Shown in pieces: positions 18,866 to 31,000 of a stretch of DNA of 64,000 bases. This DNA comes from Plantago major (taxonomy: Eukaryota; Streptophyta; Magnoliopsida; Lamiales; Plantaginaceae), in NCBI GenBank assembly GCA_026545765.1, contig CM048841.1, positions 89,324,636 to 89,388,635 on the forward strand, given 5' to 3'. The position numbers and the translations under genes were made by a program. Within the stretch, counting starts at the first letter, position 1, and the number at the start of each line of letters is the position of its first letter. The notes under the pieces were generated by a model. It saw only the letters and a list, made by a program, of their open reading frames with translations, made no database searches and had not been told where the DNA came from.

Positions 18866-21848
18866 ATAACCTGCCAAAGTTTCGGTGGTTTAGGTAAGTG
18901 TAATACTTGTTTAACTTTCATTTCTCGGTGATTGCTATTGCTCGTGTTTGCTGTTGGTACAAGGATATTCTATATGTTTTGTGATTTATTGTCTGTGTCT
19001 ATGTTGTCCTGTGTTCTCCAGTCCAAACACCTGCTTACGATAAATAATGATCATTGTCCTGAAACGTTCGGTGTAATGTAACTTTTCATTGATGTTTAGA
19101 ATGACAAATGAGAATCTCTGCATGACTTGTATTGTTATGCTGTTTGTCCATGTGTCTTTACTGTTTATTTTTGCTTACTCTAGTTTGAGGCTAGAAAGGG
19201 GAGCAGAAGAATGGTCAAAATAGCCCGATACTTGGTATAAATTGCCAAAGGACCACTATGAAAGTTGCAAGACTTAATATTGTTAACCTCATCCTCTTTT
19301 CATTCCTTTACCTCAAGGCTATAATCCACAATACGATTTCATTATCAAGGATGTACCAGTTCTGGAAAGCAAAACATCAAAACATAACGTAAACAAAAGA
19401 CATGTATATTTACATAGTTTGGCAACTTGCCTATCTTCCCGTGAGGTTGCACATATTACTGGTTTGGATAATTTAAAGACATGGAATTTTCACCTGAAAT
19501 CACCCCATAAGGTGCATACAAAAGCTTGTATGTGCAATCTTTCCAGAAGATTTCTAAGTTTTACTGAGGGGTTTTAGATGTATGAGGGATGATACGCGGA
19601 AATGGTTTACAGAAAAAAATCTCTGACATATTGTTCAATCCTCTCACTAACTTTTCGATGATTGGGCAGCTCCTTATTAGCCATGTGGCTTCGTTTTTTA
19701 AGAGCCTTCTCACACGAGGCTTGTTAGGAGTGGCCAAACTGTCAACAAGTCAGGTCGCAGAATTATAACAATCTGTAGAGATTTTTCCTATATAGAGTTA
19801 TAGACTAAGTATGCCTGTTTTTGTAAATCACCCCTAACATCTGAGAACTTAGTACTTCATGTAAGGTTATGATTATGTACACAAAGGTTTGTATCTGTGA
19901 GATGATTCTGAGTGAGAATTGAGGAACTAATAATTGTCTTTGTTTGTAATATGATAGTACTCATTTACTTCTATTTTAGGCGATTCTGCACAACAATACT
20001 CTCTCATTTGCTCAAGGCTGCTCGTGCAATTTCATTTATTTTTCATTGAATCTATTTATGCTTGAAGTTTGAGAAGTAACTGGATGTAGAGTGTTGTGTT
20101 AGGTGTTTATTTTCAGAGACAACTAGATATCCCATACCGAGAACAATTTGTTTAAACATGCAGCTTGAATCAGATTCATCATTCACATAAATTTTTGTTA
20201 CCACTTTCCTGTTCATTGTCTGTGGTTGGCTGCTTGTTAGATAACCCAGATAACTTTGGCAACAGTAGGACTCTGTTTCAGTGTGCAGTGTATAGTGTAT
20301 GCACCTGGCCGTTGTTAGCTAAGCTGTTCATAATTACCCGGTTAACAATGTTCCCAACCATCGTCTTTTTGTTTATAATGCTCTGTTTAGGATGGAGTGT
20401 ATTGGTGAATCTTTCCATCACAATTGTGAATTCTTTTAACATATTAGAACAGCCAATTCTATATTTTGCCCATTCGTAGGAAACTGATACTCGTACCCGT
20501 CTGGTATGTAACTTCAGTACAACCAGAGCGAAATTGCTAGGAGCCTGAGAGAAAGGTGAAGCACATAATGTTTGGAGAAATGTTTCAATCATTCATGTTG
20601 GCAGCCAGAAATCAATATGTGGTTGTATGTGTCTGGTTTGGTGCTGGCTATTATACTTCCTGTATGGTCATAAATGTTTCAGAGGCAATAATTTGAATTA
20701 TGACTCCTGCGTGTGTTGAATTCCTTTATTATAGTAGATCAAGTTAGAATATGAATAGTTGCATGGAACTTGGATTTACTTATTTGATAATGTAGTTGAT
20801 TAATCATGCTTACTTGCAAGCATGTTTGACATAGTATTATTCAAAGTTTCAAACATGCAAGATTTTCATTGTATACTAGAGATGTGCAGAATCTCCACCT
20901 AACATGAATGCCATGCGGACTACTGTCAGCTAGGCATATAACTTAGTGGTTGAAAATCGAGACCTCATGACTGTCATTCGTAACTAGAGTTTATTCCTGT
21001 GTGAGAACCGTTAAAGGGATTTTCAAACGGCTTTAAATCTGAATTCACTTTGCCAATATCCCGTTTCAGATTTTAACACTTATTTTACTGCTCTTTCTCC
21101 GTCTCAGTAAGGATAAAGGTGATTAAGTTTAAACATCTTTCTGAACCGTTCGCGTTGTGATTTGAAGACAATGTTACATCGATTGCTTGCTTGGTTACTT
21201 TATTTTCTTTTCATGATAAACATAAAAGTGAAAAGACCTGTAGCGAAAAGAACCGTTCTTCTTAATAGATGGCACTAATCATGTGCACCTGCTAAAGCCA
21301 AGACGACAAGTAACAAGCAGCCACATTGTCATGTTCATAATGTTATCAGCCGAGTATATTAATATATTTCAACAATTTGTGTGAAGTGCTACTTGGCTGC
21401 CATGACTTTGACTGGGAAAAACTAACTTAGAAAATATACTACGTTTGAGCTGCGACTTTCTGGAAAATTTTACTAAAACTAATCTTGATTGGTTTAGTTA
21501 ATCTATTACAGTCAAATCATCGGTTAGGTTAGAAAATCTTGGACCTGATTGATCTTGCGCATGTCTACTCTGTTAAAGTTTTAACATTTCATTATGTTAC
21601 TGTGTACCAATGTCATTGAAGCTCATAAATTTCTCAGTTAACGGACATTCCACTTAATTAGAGAACCATTATCTTTTTGTAGTTCATCTGGATTTTCTTC
21701 TTTCCTCTTGAAAGTTTTAAGAAGTTGATGCACATAACGTGGCTGATGCCACCCAGTTCCTTGCATTTTTAGTACTTTCGGCGAAAATGGCATGTATTTT
21801 GTGGCTCATTCATTTACTAATTACTACTAGTCATTAGTAAATGAATTA
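18866..21848. other. Intergenic region downstream of guanylate kinase
   Basis: No protein gene recognised; the longest frames (about 104 codons near 20165-20590) resemble no family I know and overlap each other on opposite strands. The first part probably includes the guanylate kinase 3'UTR and perhaps a UTR intron starting at about 18894. Confidence 0.5.
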
Positions 21849-22759
21849 GGGCTGAGCACCGGGTCAGACCTGACCCGAAAATGGACCGGTACATAAAGGG
21901 TCACAGTTTATCGACCCGAGACCCGGACCATATTGGAACGGGTCCACCCCGGACCGACCCGGTAAAATCCGGGCCGGGCCGGGCTGGACCCATTTTAACC
22001 CTGTTGAGTGTTGATAAAAAAAAAAAAAAAAAATGGACTAATTTAATAATTAGTTATTGCACATTAAACAACAAAACTCAGAAACAACTAATTAATCTGC
22101 ATGAAGTTAAACAACACCATTAAATTGATTCCACACAATCAACACTACCTAGTCACTAGCATATGCACATCATTTTTCATTTCAAATTTCAGGAACTACT
22201 ACACTAGCAGTCTAACACAATCACTTGGGTAAATTGGAATTTAAAAAATTACTCCCTCCGTTCCATAGATTTCTTTCCATTTTTCCATTTTGGGCGTTTC
22301 ATTAAAAACTTTCCATTTCCTTTTATGGAAACCCACTATCTCCATTATTAATATTTTAATCTCTATCTTTCATACTTTTTCAATTCTCTTTCTTCCTTTT
22401 ACTATACACTTGCTACTTTATCTATATAAACCCATTTTTTACTCAAATTTCTTAAAATTTGTGCAAAAATAAAATGGAAAGAAATTGGTGGAATTGAGGG
22501 AGTATATTCTTTTCTCTTTGTCTAAGTTTAAGTTAGTAAGTAGTAATAACACATGCAAATAGACTTAGTTTCGGTATGGGAAAGATTAGATGTACCAAGC
22601 CTTGTCCGGGCCGTTCCGGGTTGGACCGAATTTTCCCGGGTTTTGACCCGACCCGAAACCCGAATTTTGGTAAAACATAGACCCGAGACCTGGATCGAAA
22701 AAAAACGGACCGGTCCGGGTCAGGGTAAAATTCGGGTCCGATCCACTGATGCTCAACCC
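21849..22759. mobile_element. Non-autonomous hAT-like element, host of a nested MITE
   Basis: Left end GGGCTGAGCACCGGGTC, right end the complement of GGGTTGAGCATCAG, both followed by CCGG/GACCCG-rich subterminal repeats. Flanks ATGAATTA (21841-21848) and ATGATATA (22760-22767) match at 6 of 8 bases, compatible with an aged 8-bp target duplication. No transposase ORF. A Stowaway MITE (22252-22502) lies inside, so this element is the older of the two. Confidence 0.65.
22252..22502. mobile_element. Stowaway-type MITE (Tc1/mariner)
   Basis: Begins CTCCCTCCGTTCC and ends with the complementary TTGAGGGAG, with TA dinucleotides on both sides (22250-22251 and 22503-22504). The 251-bp length and the CTCCCTCCGT terminus are diagnostic of Stowaway elements. 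Confidence 0.9.
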
Positions 22760-22970
22760 ATGATATATGTGATAGAGAAATTAGTTTCTTATACTCCAAG
22801 GTATAGAAAAATGACAAGGTAGGCAAGGACCCCACCCAATTATAGCAGAAAGACTTTATCTTGACATAAGAAGAAGACAACCTCGCTCTAATCTAATCCT
22901 GCAAGCCACAAACAACCCCCTAATTTTCTCCCTTTTTACACCCTTAAAAGGATGGCTTTAACACATCAAA

Positions 22971-22980
22971 ATGACGTCAT
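22971..22980. promoter_or_regulatory. bZIP/TGA-factor palindrome
   Basis: ATGACGTCAT is a perfect palindrome containing TGACGTCA, the binding core of plant bZIP (TGA/CREB-like) factors, about 590 bp upstream of the ARM-repeat start codon. Function not demonstrated. Confidence 0.4.
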
Positions 22981-23407
22981 AAATCATACTACCAGAAGAT
23001 GTATGTTTGGTTATCTAAAGCAGGTATCGTATCTCACAAGTCGCAAGCTTCAACTCGAGCCTTGGAGATGATATGAACACCGAATTGCAAGCTATTACGT
23101 GAGACTGACACTTACTTAGTGCGTTTCGGAGGTTTGTTATCACATCTCCCCCTTTATTCCCCTTTCTAAGAAAGAAAGACCAAAAGTTGAACAGCCTAAC
23201 AAAGTCATCAACATTATGATTTAAAAAGATGGCCATACCACTTGCCATAAATACTGCAAAAATAGCAAAAAAAGAAAGAGAGAGACGCAACTTAACGATT
23301 TTCTTTTTCTTCTGAATCCTAGAGAAGCAACTTCAAGATTTCCACATCCTAAAACGTGCACCCTAAGCTCAGTCTATCTAATCATTTCTTCTTTCATAGT
23401 ATCATGC

Positions 23408-23417
23408 TATATAAATA
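23408..23417 (+). promoter_or_regulatory. TATA box of the ARM-repeat gene
   Basis: TATATAAATA about 150 bp upstream of the start codon at 23567, followed by a pyrimidine-rich leader. Confidence 0.5.
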
Positions 23418-23566
23418 ACCCAACTACTACATGCCTTTTTATATCCATAATACATTACTTTTAAACTTCTTAACAAAGAGTAGTCTCAATCCAATCATGC
23501 TCTCATTCTCTACACATTTTTGAATCGATCCCACATTTTTTTTCTTCTTCAAATTACACTGCCAAG

Positions 23567-26268
23567 ATGAAGATGGATCACAAGAATTCACCTATAGAAA
23601 GTGAACCAAGCATCCATCTGCAAATATCCGACTTGAACGCTAGGCTGAGTGATGCCGAAGGCATCCTGAGCCCCAGCGTCGCGACGATTTTCCAGCCTCG
23701 AACAGGCAGTATGAACACGGCTAGCAGCAATACAGTTGACTCCGCCTCTGCGTCTAAACCGCCTGTGAGAGCCCCGGAGAAAAAGCTTACACTTTTCGCC
23801 CTTCGTCTTGCTATTCTTGAAAAGGCGGCGTCAAGTATAGGAACACTTGGTTTCATATGGGCTACGGTGGTTCTACTTGGAGGTTTTGCGATAACTCTGG
23901 ATAGTACTGATTTCTGGTTCATTACTGTCATTCTGGTGATCGAAGGAACGCGTATATTCAGCAGGAGTCATGAGCTGGAATGGCAGCATCAAGCGACGTG
24001 GACTATAACCGATGTTGGGATCAATAGCTTTCGCGCTATAAAGTCCAGCTCAAACTCCATTACTGCAGCCGTAAAAGGCGTCTTCAGTCCAGTGGTTATT
24101 GGAAAGAGCAGCCGGCAGAGCAGAGAACTGTCGCCTCGGCCTGGATCACAACCAGGTCAGAAGAATGTCATAAAGATGCCAACTCGTGTATGGGCGAGTA
24201 ACGATGTTCCTCTCCTCCCGTATGTGAAATGGATGTTCATATCAAGAAATGTAAGCAAGATACTGTATTGGCTGCAATTAGTTTCTGCCACTGCTTGCGT
24301 GGTTCTTTCGCTCATAAAACTTGTGTATCGGAACTATGGAGAAGTCGAAAAGGGCGATAGTGATAAGAGAAACAGGAAATCAGCCTTGATTATGTTTTAC
24401 TCCTTGGCCTTGGCTGAGGCATTGCTGTTTCTTTTGGAGAAGGCCTATTGGGAATGGAAAGTGAGTGTCAAGAAGATATTGGATAAAGTGAACAAGGAGT
24501 GTGGATTTGATGAATCAGGTTTGATTTCGATCAGGAGGTTCTTTTACGATGCGTATTCCAGGTGCGTGAACGGGAGCATATTCGACGGACTGAAGATGGA
24601 CATGGTTTCTTTTGCTATGGAGCTCTTGGACTCAAATTCGTCTGACGAGCAGCTGGTTGGAGCCAGAATCCTGCGAAAGTTTTCCACGAAACCACAATTT
24701 GCTGATGATACCCTTCAGAAGATTGGAACTAACATGTCAGTGATGGAGAGGTTAGTGGAAATGTTGAATTGGAACGATTCTGATGAGGAAGAGATTCGGC
24801 ATTCAGCTGCAGAAATCTTAGCAGAACTAGTTGGTAAAAAACAGAACTCGTTGAGAATCGCAGGAATACCTGGAGCCATGGAGTCGATATCGTCCTTGTT
24901 GCATGTAAGCCGAAGCCATAATGGGGCCTGTGATGAAATCTCGGAAAAACAGATGGTTTCTCACAGAGAAAACTGCAGTTCTTGGGAGTTAAATCAGCTT
25001 GGGCTTCAAATATTGAAGAAACTTGCACGTGATCATGATATATGTGGAATGATCGGTAACACGAAAGGCCTATTGCCAAAAGTTGTCGATTTTACACACA
25101 TAGAAGAGAGATTGTTGATGCATCCTACAGTTACCCATTCCCAAATATCGACAGTTAAACGAGCATTGCAGGTACAATTTCTAATGCATTCCCAGCTGAA
25201 CATTGCTTATATTTATAAATAGTGTTTACTTACCTCGACTACAACTATGCTCTGCAGGTTCTAAAGATGCTAGCGAGTACTTCAGGTGCAGCAGGCAAGA
25301 AGCTGCGAAAAGAGATATCGGAGAATGTATTGACAATAAGCTATATCAGAAACATACTAAGATATGGAGAGAAACAACCAGACCTACAAATGTTAGGGAT
25401 TGAGGTCTTGACGAATCTGGCGATAGAAGAGGAAGCAACCGAAAGAATCATGGCTACTGGTGGAGTTGTCAAGGAGTTGTTCAATATTTTCTTCAATGGT
25501 AAAATACCAGCAGATAAGAGTCATGTGAGATCAGCTGCTGGTGAAGCACTAGCAATGCTGGCCCTCAAGAGTATGTGCTCCTGTCATACAATTCTGAAGT
25601 TGAAGATAAATCAGAAGCTGATTGAAGCATTGGAAGTTCCATTGCTTCGGGTACACGTTGCAAGAATTTTGCGAAACTTGTGTGTTTATAGTGGAGATGA
25701 TAGTTTTGTGGAGTTAAAGGGACTAACTGCTGCAGGACCTGTTGTAAGTAATTTATGTTTAAAAAAAACCTGATAACATAAGAATATATTAATAAAAGTA
25801 GAGCTTCTGATTAGGTGTTTCTGTATTCAGGTCTTGGAATCTGTTATGAGAGAAGAGAACAAGCTGCAGGAAGTGATGATTGGAGCAGCAGCAAACATTT
25901 TCAAGTTCATGACATGTGAAGAATCAAGAACAATGTTCAGAGAAGGTGGGATAAGAGAATTCGACCTGGCTCATCGGCTTTTCATGATTCTAAGGAAGTA
26001 TCAGTACCCCTCCATAAGAGTTCCAAGCATAAGAAGGTATGCCATTGAACTGGCGATTTGGATGATGAGAAACGATGATGCAAACATTCGAGCGTTTCAG
26101 AGTCTAGGCATGGATAAGGAGCTTGAGTCTGTCATGGAGACAACATCAGAGCTGGAGAATTTCAACATTTTCTCTGGAACTGTTGGCCTATGTCGCCATG
26201 CGGTAGCGATGCAGTCGCTCATTGAAACTGCATCACAGTTGCTGCAAGAAGAGCTAAGCCACCAGTAA
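23567..26268 (+). CDS. ARM-repeat family protein with N-terminal membrane segments
   Basis: Three exons: 23567-25171, 25258-25743 and 25831-26268, all with GT/AG introns in phase (KRALQ joined to VLKML; AAGPV joined to VLESV). The product is about 842 aa. Residues 1-70 are polar. Four hydrophobic stretches at about 92-111, 115-127, 232-254 and 273-293 suggest a membrane-anchored N-terminal half. From about residue 340 on, helical repeats with armadillo character appear (LVGARILRKFST, HSAAEILAELVG, LQMLGIEVLTNLAI, VRSAAGEALAMLAL). It belongs to the plant family annotated as ARM repeat superfamily, sometimes 'BLE2-like', whose molecular role I do not know. The start ATG follows a pyrimidine-rich leader. 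No disabling mutation seen. The next gene, 1.75 kb away and convergent, is an alpha/beta-hydrolase; I recall the same pair in Arabidopsis (At4g14280/At4g14290). Confidence 0.88.
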
Positions 26269-26764
26269 ATCAGACTTCACAGGCAAAAGGAACTGCAAAG
26301 ATTTGGATATAAGACTACTCCCAGACTTCCTAATATAAGACCCGACCCCGATCTTCTGGGTGAACATGTACCAGAGTTTTTAAAGATATCTTTACATTTT
26401 TATGCATGCAAACATATTCTTATTGTTCCCGATTGATTTTCCTCCGCGTGACATGCCAACAAAAAGAATATATAAGAATATGATAAGTATATTATACAAA
26501 TCATATTTATAAATCTCAACAAGAGTAAAAAACAATATTAACAACACTTACGTTCATATTTTAGTAGAAATAAGGCATTAACCAAGTACTATGAATTCAG
26601 ATTTAATCCTGTACGAGACAGTGGTGTGACAACTTCCCGCCTTAAGCACAATTTGCCCGCCTTTCTATGCTTCAGGCCTACTTGAGCAATGTGCTCTCAA
26701 GGTACAACGCCCAATCACAACTAATTTTGGAAGCAACAAAATTAGTTCATTCGAACCTTCCAAG
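26269..26764. other. 3' flank of the ARM-repeat gene
   Basis: Probable 3'UTR followed by AT-rich spacer; nothing else recognised. Confidence 0.5.
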
Positions 26765-27349
26765 TGTTAGAACTCTCTAGATGTTAAATGTATGCCTACT
26801 ATATATGCAAACTCTATCTAATATAATGAGAAAGATGATGCCAATGGATGAGGGGGAGGAGAAGAATGATTACTCCAAAGTGGTGGAGAGACCACCTTTT
26901 ATAGCCAAGAAAGGCTACCTCAAAGGTTATAAATTAACCCATGTACTAAAGCCACCATAAAACCTCATTAGAGGTGCAAGACCATGAGTTACAAAATTAA
27001 TTCATTTTAATTCCGAAAATTAAAGAATTAATTGGTAAAATTGGAGTAATAACATGGGAGAAGTGCAAATGACTTCTTCTAGAATATGTATACTCCCAAC
27101 TTGTACCTCACTAGTTCGAGCCAACTTTTATTCACACCGAGAATTGATTTTCGCCCATGTATTACATTATCACGTAGCTTGCGCAACCCACCACGTGATC
27201 AACTATAAAACATGTCAAAACAAATGGTGGACGACATATAAAATTTGCTCAAAGATATGTCCTCTGGACATTTCTACTTTAAAGTTAAGTTGCACATTTT
27301 ATGACTTTAGAACGTATAAATGGTTGTTGAATCAACTAATTCTCCAACA
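26765..27349 (-). mobile_element. Probable LTR (solo or truncated element)
   Basis: On the minus strand the segment starts TGTTGGAGAATTAG and ends GAGTTCTAACA (TG..CA ends), with a TATA box GGCTATAAAAGG (complement of about 26897-26908). A leader-like segment of appropriate size follows. No target duplication found (CCAAG against ATTTT) and no internal coding region attached. Confidence 0.45.
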
Positions 27350-28019
27350 ATTTTTATTCTTGAATAACTTGTGTACATAAGAATATCGAAAATCTATTCT
27401 ACAGAGTTGAAAAAATCTCATTTTGGCAATCTGTTTACATCCTAATCTAATGCACATTCTTGTTTATATAAACACGACTTTGGACCGATAACGCTGAATA
27501 GCTAGCAGGACGACTAAGAACCCATTTTCGTTCTCCGTTAATGCAACCGGAGGATAAATAACCGTTCGCGTTTTCTCTCCTTGACAAGAGTTGAGGACTG
27601 GCTTATCATTTCAGCAAAATACACTCAAAATAAAAAGCCACAGGAGGCTCAGAACTGTTATACTATTCATATACACAAATCAAGAGAGTTGGAACCAAAT
27701 GTTCATAAGCAAGCTTAACCAAAAGTGACCAAACAATTACATTAGAATCAGAACACCATCTGCACCACATGTACATTACCTGGAAAAGAATATTTTAACT
27801 ATAGTTACAACTTACTACAACTTACAACAAAGTGTTCCAACTTACAACAAAGTGTAATTGTGTTCTGTCAACGAGACGAACTGAAGCATTCCGATTTTCT
27901 GTCCGTGTTCCTTCATATAGTCCTCCTGCAACATGCCAATTACTTCACAAAACACTATCACACCCAAGACCAAAAGATGTACATTCAACAAATGCATTCT
28001 CCACAAATAAATCCGATAA
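27350..28019. other. Spacer and 3'UTR of the alpha/beta-hydrolase gene
   Basis: No coding frame recognised. The last few hundred bases next to 28020 are probably the 3'UTR of the minus-strand hydrolase gene. Confidence 0.5.
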
Positions 28020-31000
28020 TCATCTGCCCTTAAAGAAATTGAGATCCCAGCGACGTAACAGGCCATCCATTATATTGGTCGTTGGGCTTTTCTCAACTTT
28101 TACAGTAACTGTGGTCCGATCAACTAGGTCAACTTCAGATGATCTTTGATTGCCTGAATGTGTATCCGTGTTAGACACCGAGCAACTTGTTTTTCCTTCC
28201 ATGTCGCAAGGAGCATCTACCAGGGTTTGTGCCGTAACTAAGCTGACCTTGTTATTTACATTTGTATCCGGTACATTGTGTTTGGACGTTGAAGAGTGAC
28301 AAGGAGAAGATTCTTCAGTTTCAAAAGATGATGGTATGTTTGACGGGCTAAGCATTTGAGATGTAGGTTTATGCTCTTTGACCGCCGAAGTAGAAACTGA
28401 TTCGGTGCTTAAAGATTTACTCAGGGTAGGCACATAATCTTCTTGTTCATGCTTCAGAGCCGGCTCTTCTACAGGGATACTTTTGCCACTATCAGGTGAT
28501 CGTTCTTCAACAGATGGGTTTTTCACATCCATGTCCTTTAATGACTCGAGTATTGCTACCATAAACATCTGAAATAAAATAGTAATCAATCAGCCAATAA
28601 ACTTCGTTCAGATGAAATCGGAGAAGGGTTAATTTCACAGTTTAGATGGAATATACAGAAAACAAATCTGTGTGAGCAACGACAGAAAGGTGTCCTGGGG
28701 TATAATTTCAAGAAAAATAATAATATAATGCGACAGTCGTACCCTTTCTTCTTCCTCCACATTGCTTGGAAAATCTGCCAAGGTATCGAGAGAATACTCC
28801 ACATATTCATGATCATCTATTGATGATGGTAAATGAGCTCCAGTGCCAGGGCTACCACCCGAGAGATCAAAACTAATCATATTAGAAGATGAAGCATGAG
28901 AATCAGACCCCCTGCTTTCCAACTGCATAGGAGAAGTCAGTAATTTAGAGACACGGATCACTTATGGAGGAAAACTCTGTATGCAGAAAATTTGTGCTAA
29001 ATAGTGTCCAAGTTACCCCGGCATCATGTTGATTGACATTAGATGATATATCTGCTGGAACCTGAAAATGGAGAGCGTAATATTTAACGATATTATCCAG
29101 CATAAAGAAGTAGAATGCAATGGATGAGCAATTTAACTACACAATAGACTCATCGATTGATTATAGACTCTAAGAGTTGCAGAAATACAATATCAGTGTT
29201 TGTTTTTACTAAATTAGACTCTGTAATGCAGACTTTTCACTGTAGGCCATTTAGCATGGACGATATACAAGTGGAAACAATATATTACCACTATTGAGCT
29301 CATAGGCCTCCGAGATCGAAGTTGCTTTATGGCATCCTCAGAGCTACTAGCAGCAGGGCCTGAACATGACTATGCATGAGGAAGTTCTGATCTTGGAGAA
29401 AGAGTAATACAGATTGAATAACAAGAAAAGAACAAGCAAACTGGAGCCTAAATATATACCAGCAGGTGAACCTGATAATTCATGCAAGTCCTCCGCATCA
29501 TGAACAGTACTCCAAGTACCCTGGATATACCGATAGCAGTGACAAATATTATGAAACACAGAGATGTAGCCAAAAATAACCTGATCAAACCAACAAATGA
29601 AGCACTTACCTTATCGAAGTAGTCATGATTCAAGTCAAAATATGAAGTCCCTACTTCATCCTCCGGTGGTTGTAGAACATTGTTGAAAAAAATGCTTATA
29701 GAATCAAAGTAAAACTGTGGGCGGGGAGAGTTGTGATCGCCCTCAAATTTGATTATATTCTTGTCCCCCTAGAGATTAGAGAGAGATTAAAAGGGGAAAA
29801 TAGAAAGCAGGTGGTAAACGAACATGGGACAAATAAGCACAGCGTGCTTCACATTAGAAAATCTGCTTTCACAAGTTGGTTGGTCAAACAGGATGAAGAT
29901 ATTGGAAGAAAGCGACTTGTGCAATTTTTCTTAAAGAAAATGATACAGCTCGGGATAGTCCATTTGATTCTGAACATCATCATTTTCCTCATGGAGGACA
30001 TATGCATGACAAATAGATCCGGGATACATGTGAAAATGCAAAATGCAGCTCAAGGGGAAGTAGAAGGCAGAAACTGCAAATGCTTTGAAACTTGAAAGAG
30101 AATGAAATTACCACATAAACGTCAAATATACGATCAGAATGATGAGGCTGTATGAAATCATCGTCTATGGCATGACCAAACAGGACCGGGACAAAAGAAG
30201 ATTTTGCAACCTGAAAATAATTGCACACACACAAAAATATAATTACTTGAAGATAAAAATGACAAAAGGGGAAAATTAAACAGGAAATTAGTTCTGGACT
30301 TCCAGTCCAGCATTCAAACAAAAAAATGTATTCCGAAAGATTGCTTGTTCTATGAAATTGAACAACCAAATAGCTTTCATCTGGTGAAGGCAATCCAGAA
30401 AACAACAAAAGTAAGCGTAAATGAAATTTTGAGCTCCTACATAATCCATGCATCTATCAATGCACTGTAGTTTTTAGGAGTTTATAAATGAGCTTATTCC
30501 ACTCCAGTTCCTCTCTCATATGCTCAGTATGACATTTTTCGTCCAATAGAAGTGATAGAAAGTACAGCATGCTCATTTGATCAATTGTCCCACTTATTGA
30601 CCACCTTGCATACCATAGTGGACTTTTCACATTTCGGGGAACTTAGGCCAGATCAACAACTTAGAAGCTCAATTCAGACTTTTAAAAGTCCAACTCCTAA
30701 GTGCACATTCAGCAACTTTCAAGTTCAGTTGCTGAATCAGAGGAAATGAGAAATTATTTGAGAATTACCTTAAAATCTAATATGATACGGAGACATATGA
30801 TGTTCTAAATTGTTATCTGATATTCGTGAAGTATTACATTGAGTCCTATACATAATATCTCCACTTGAGTGTTCAATCACTGCATTTACATGTTGTCATA
30901 AGTCCATAACCAAATATGCTGTCCTCAATTAAAGTCAGTGGCATGGAAAGGGAAATATGAGCTAGTTTAATTTGCTTTCTATAGATCGGCAGGCCACAAA

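Larger units (their letters stand above)
22768..23566. other. Upstream region of the ARM-repeat gene
   Basis: No gene. It holds a bZIP-type palindrome and a TATA box, listed separately. C/T-rich leader sequence precedes the start codon. Confidence 0.5.

Noticed and set aside
20165..20592. Two ~104-codon frames on opposite strands
   Set aside because: Mutually overlapping and without similarity to any family I know; likely background in intergenic DNA.
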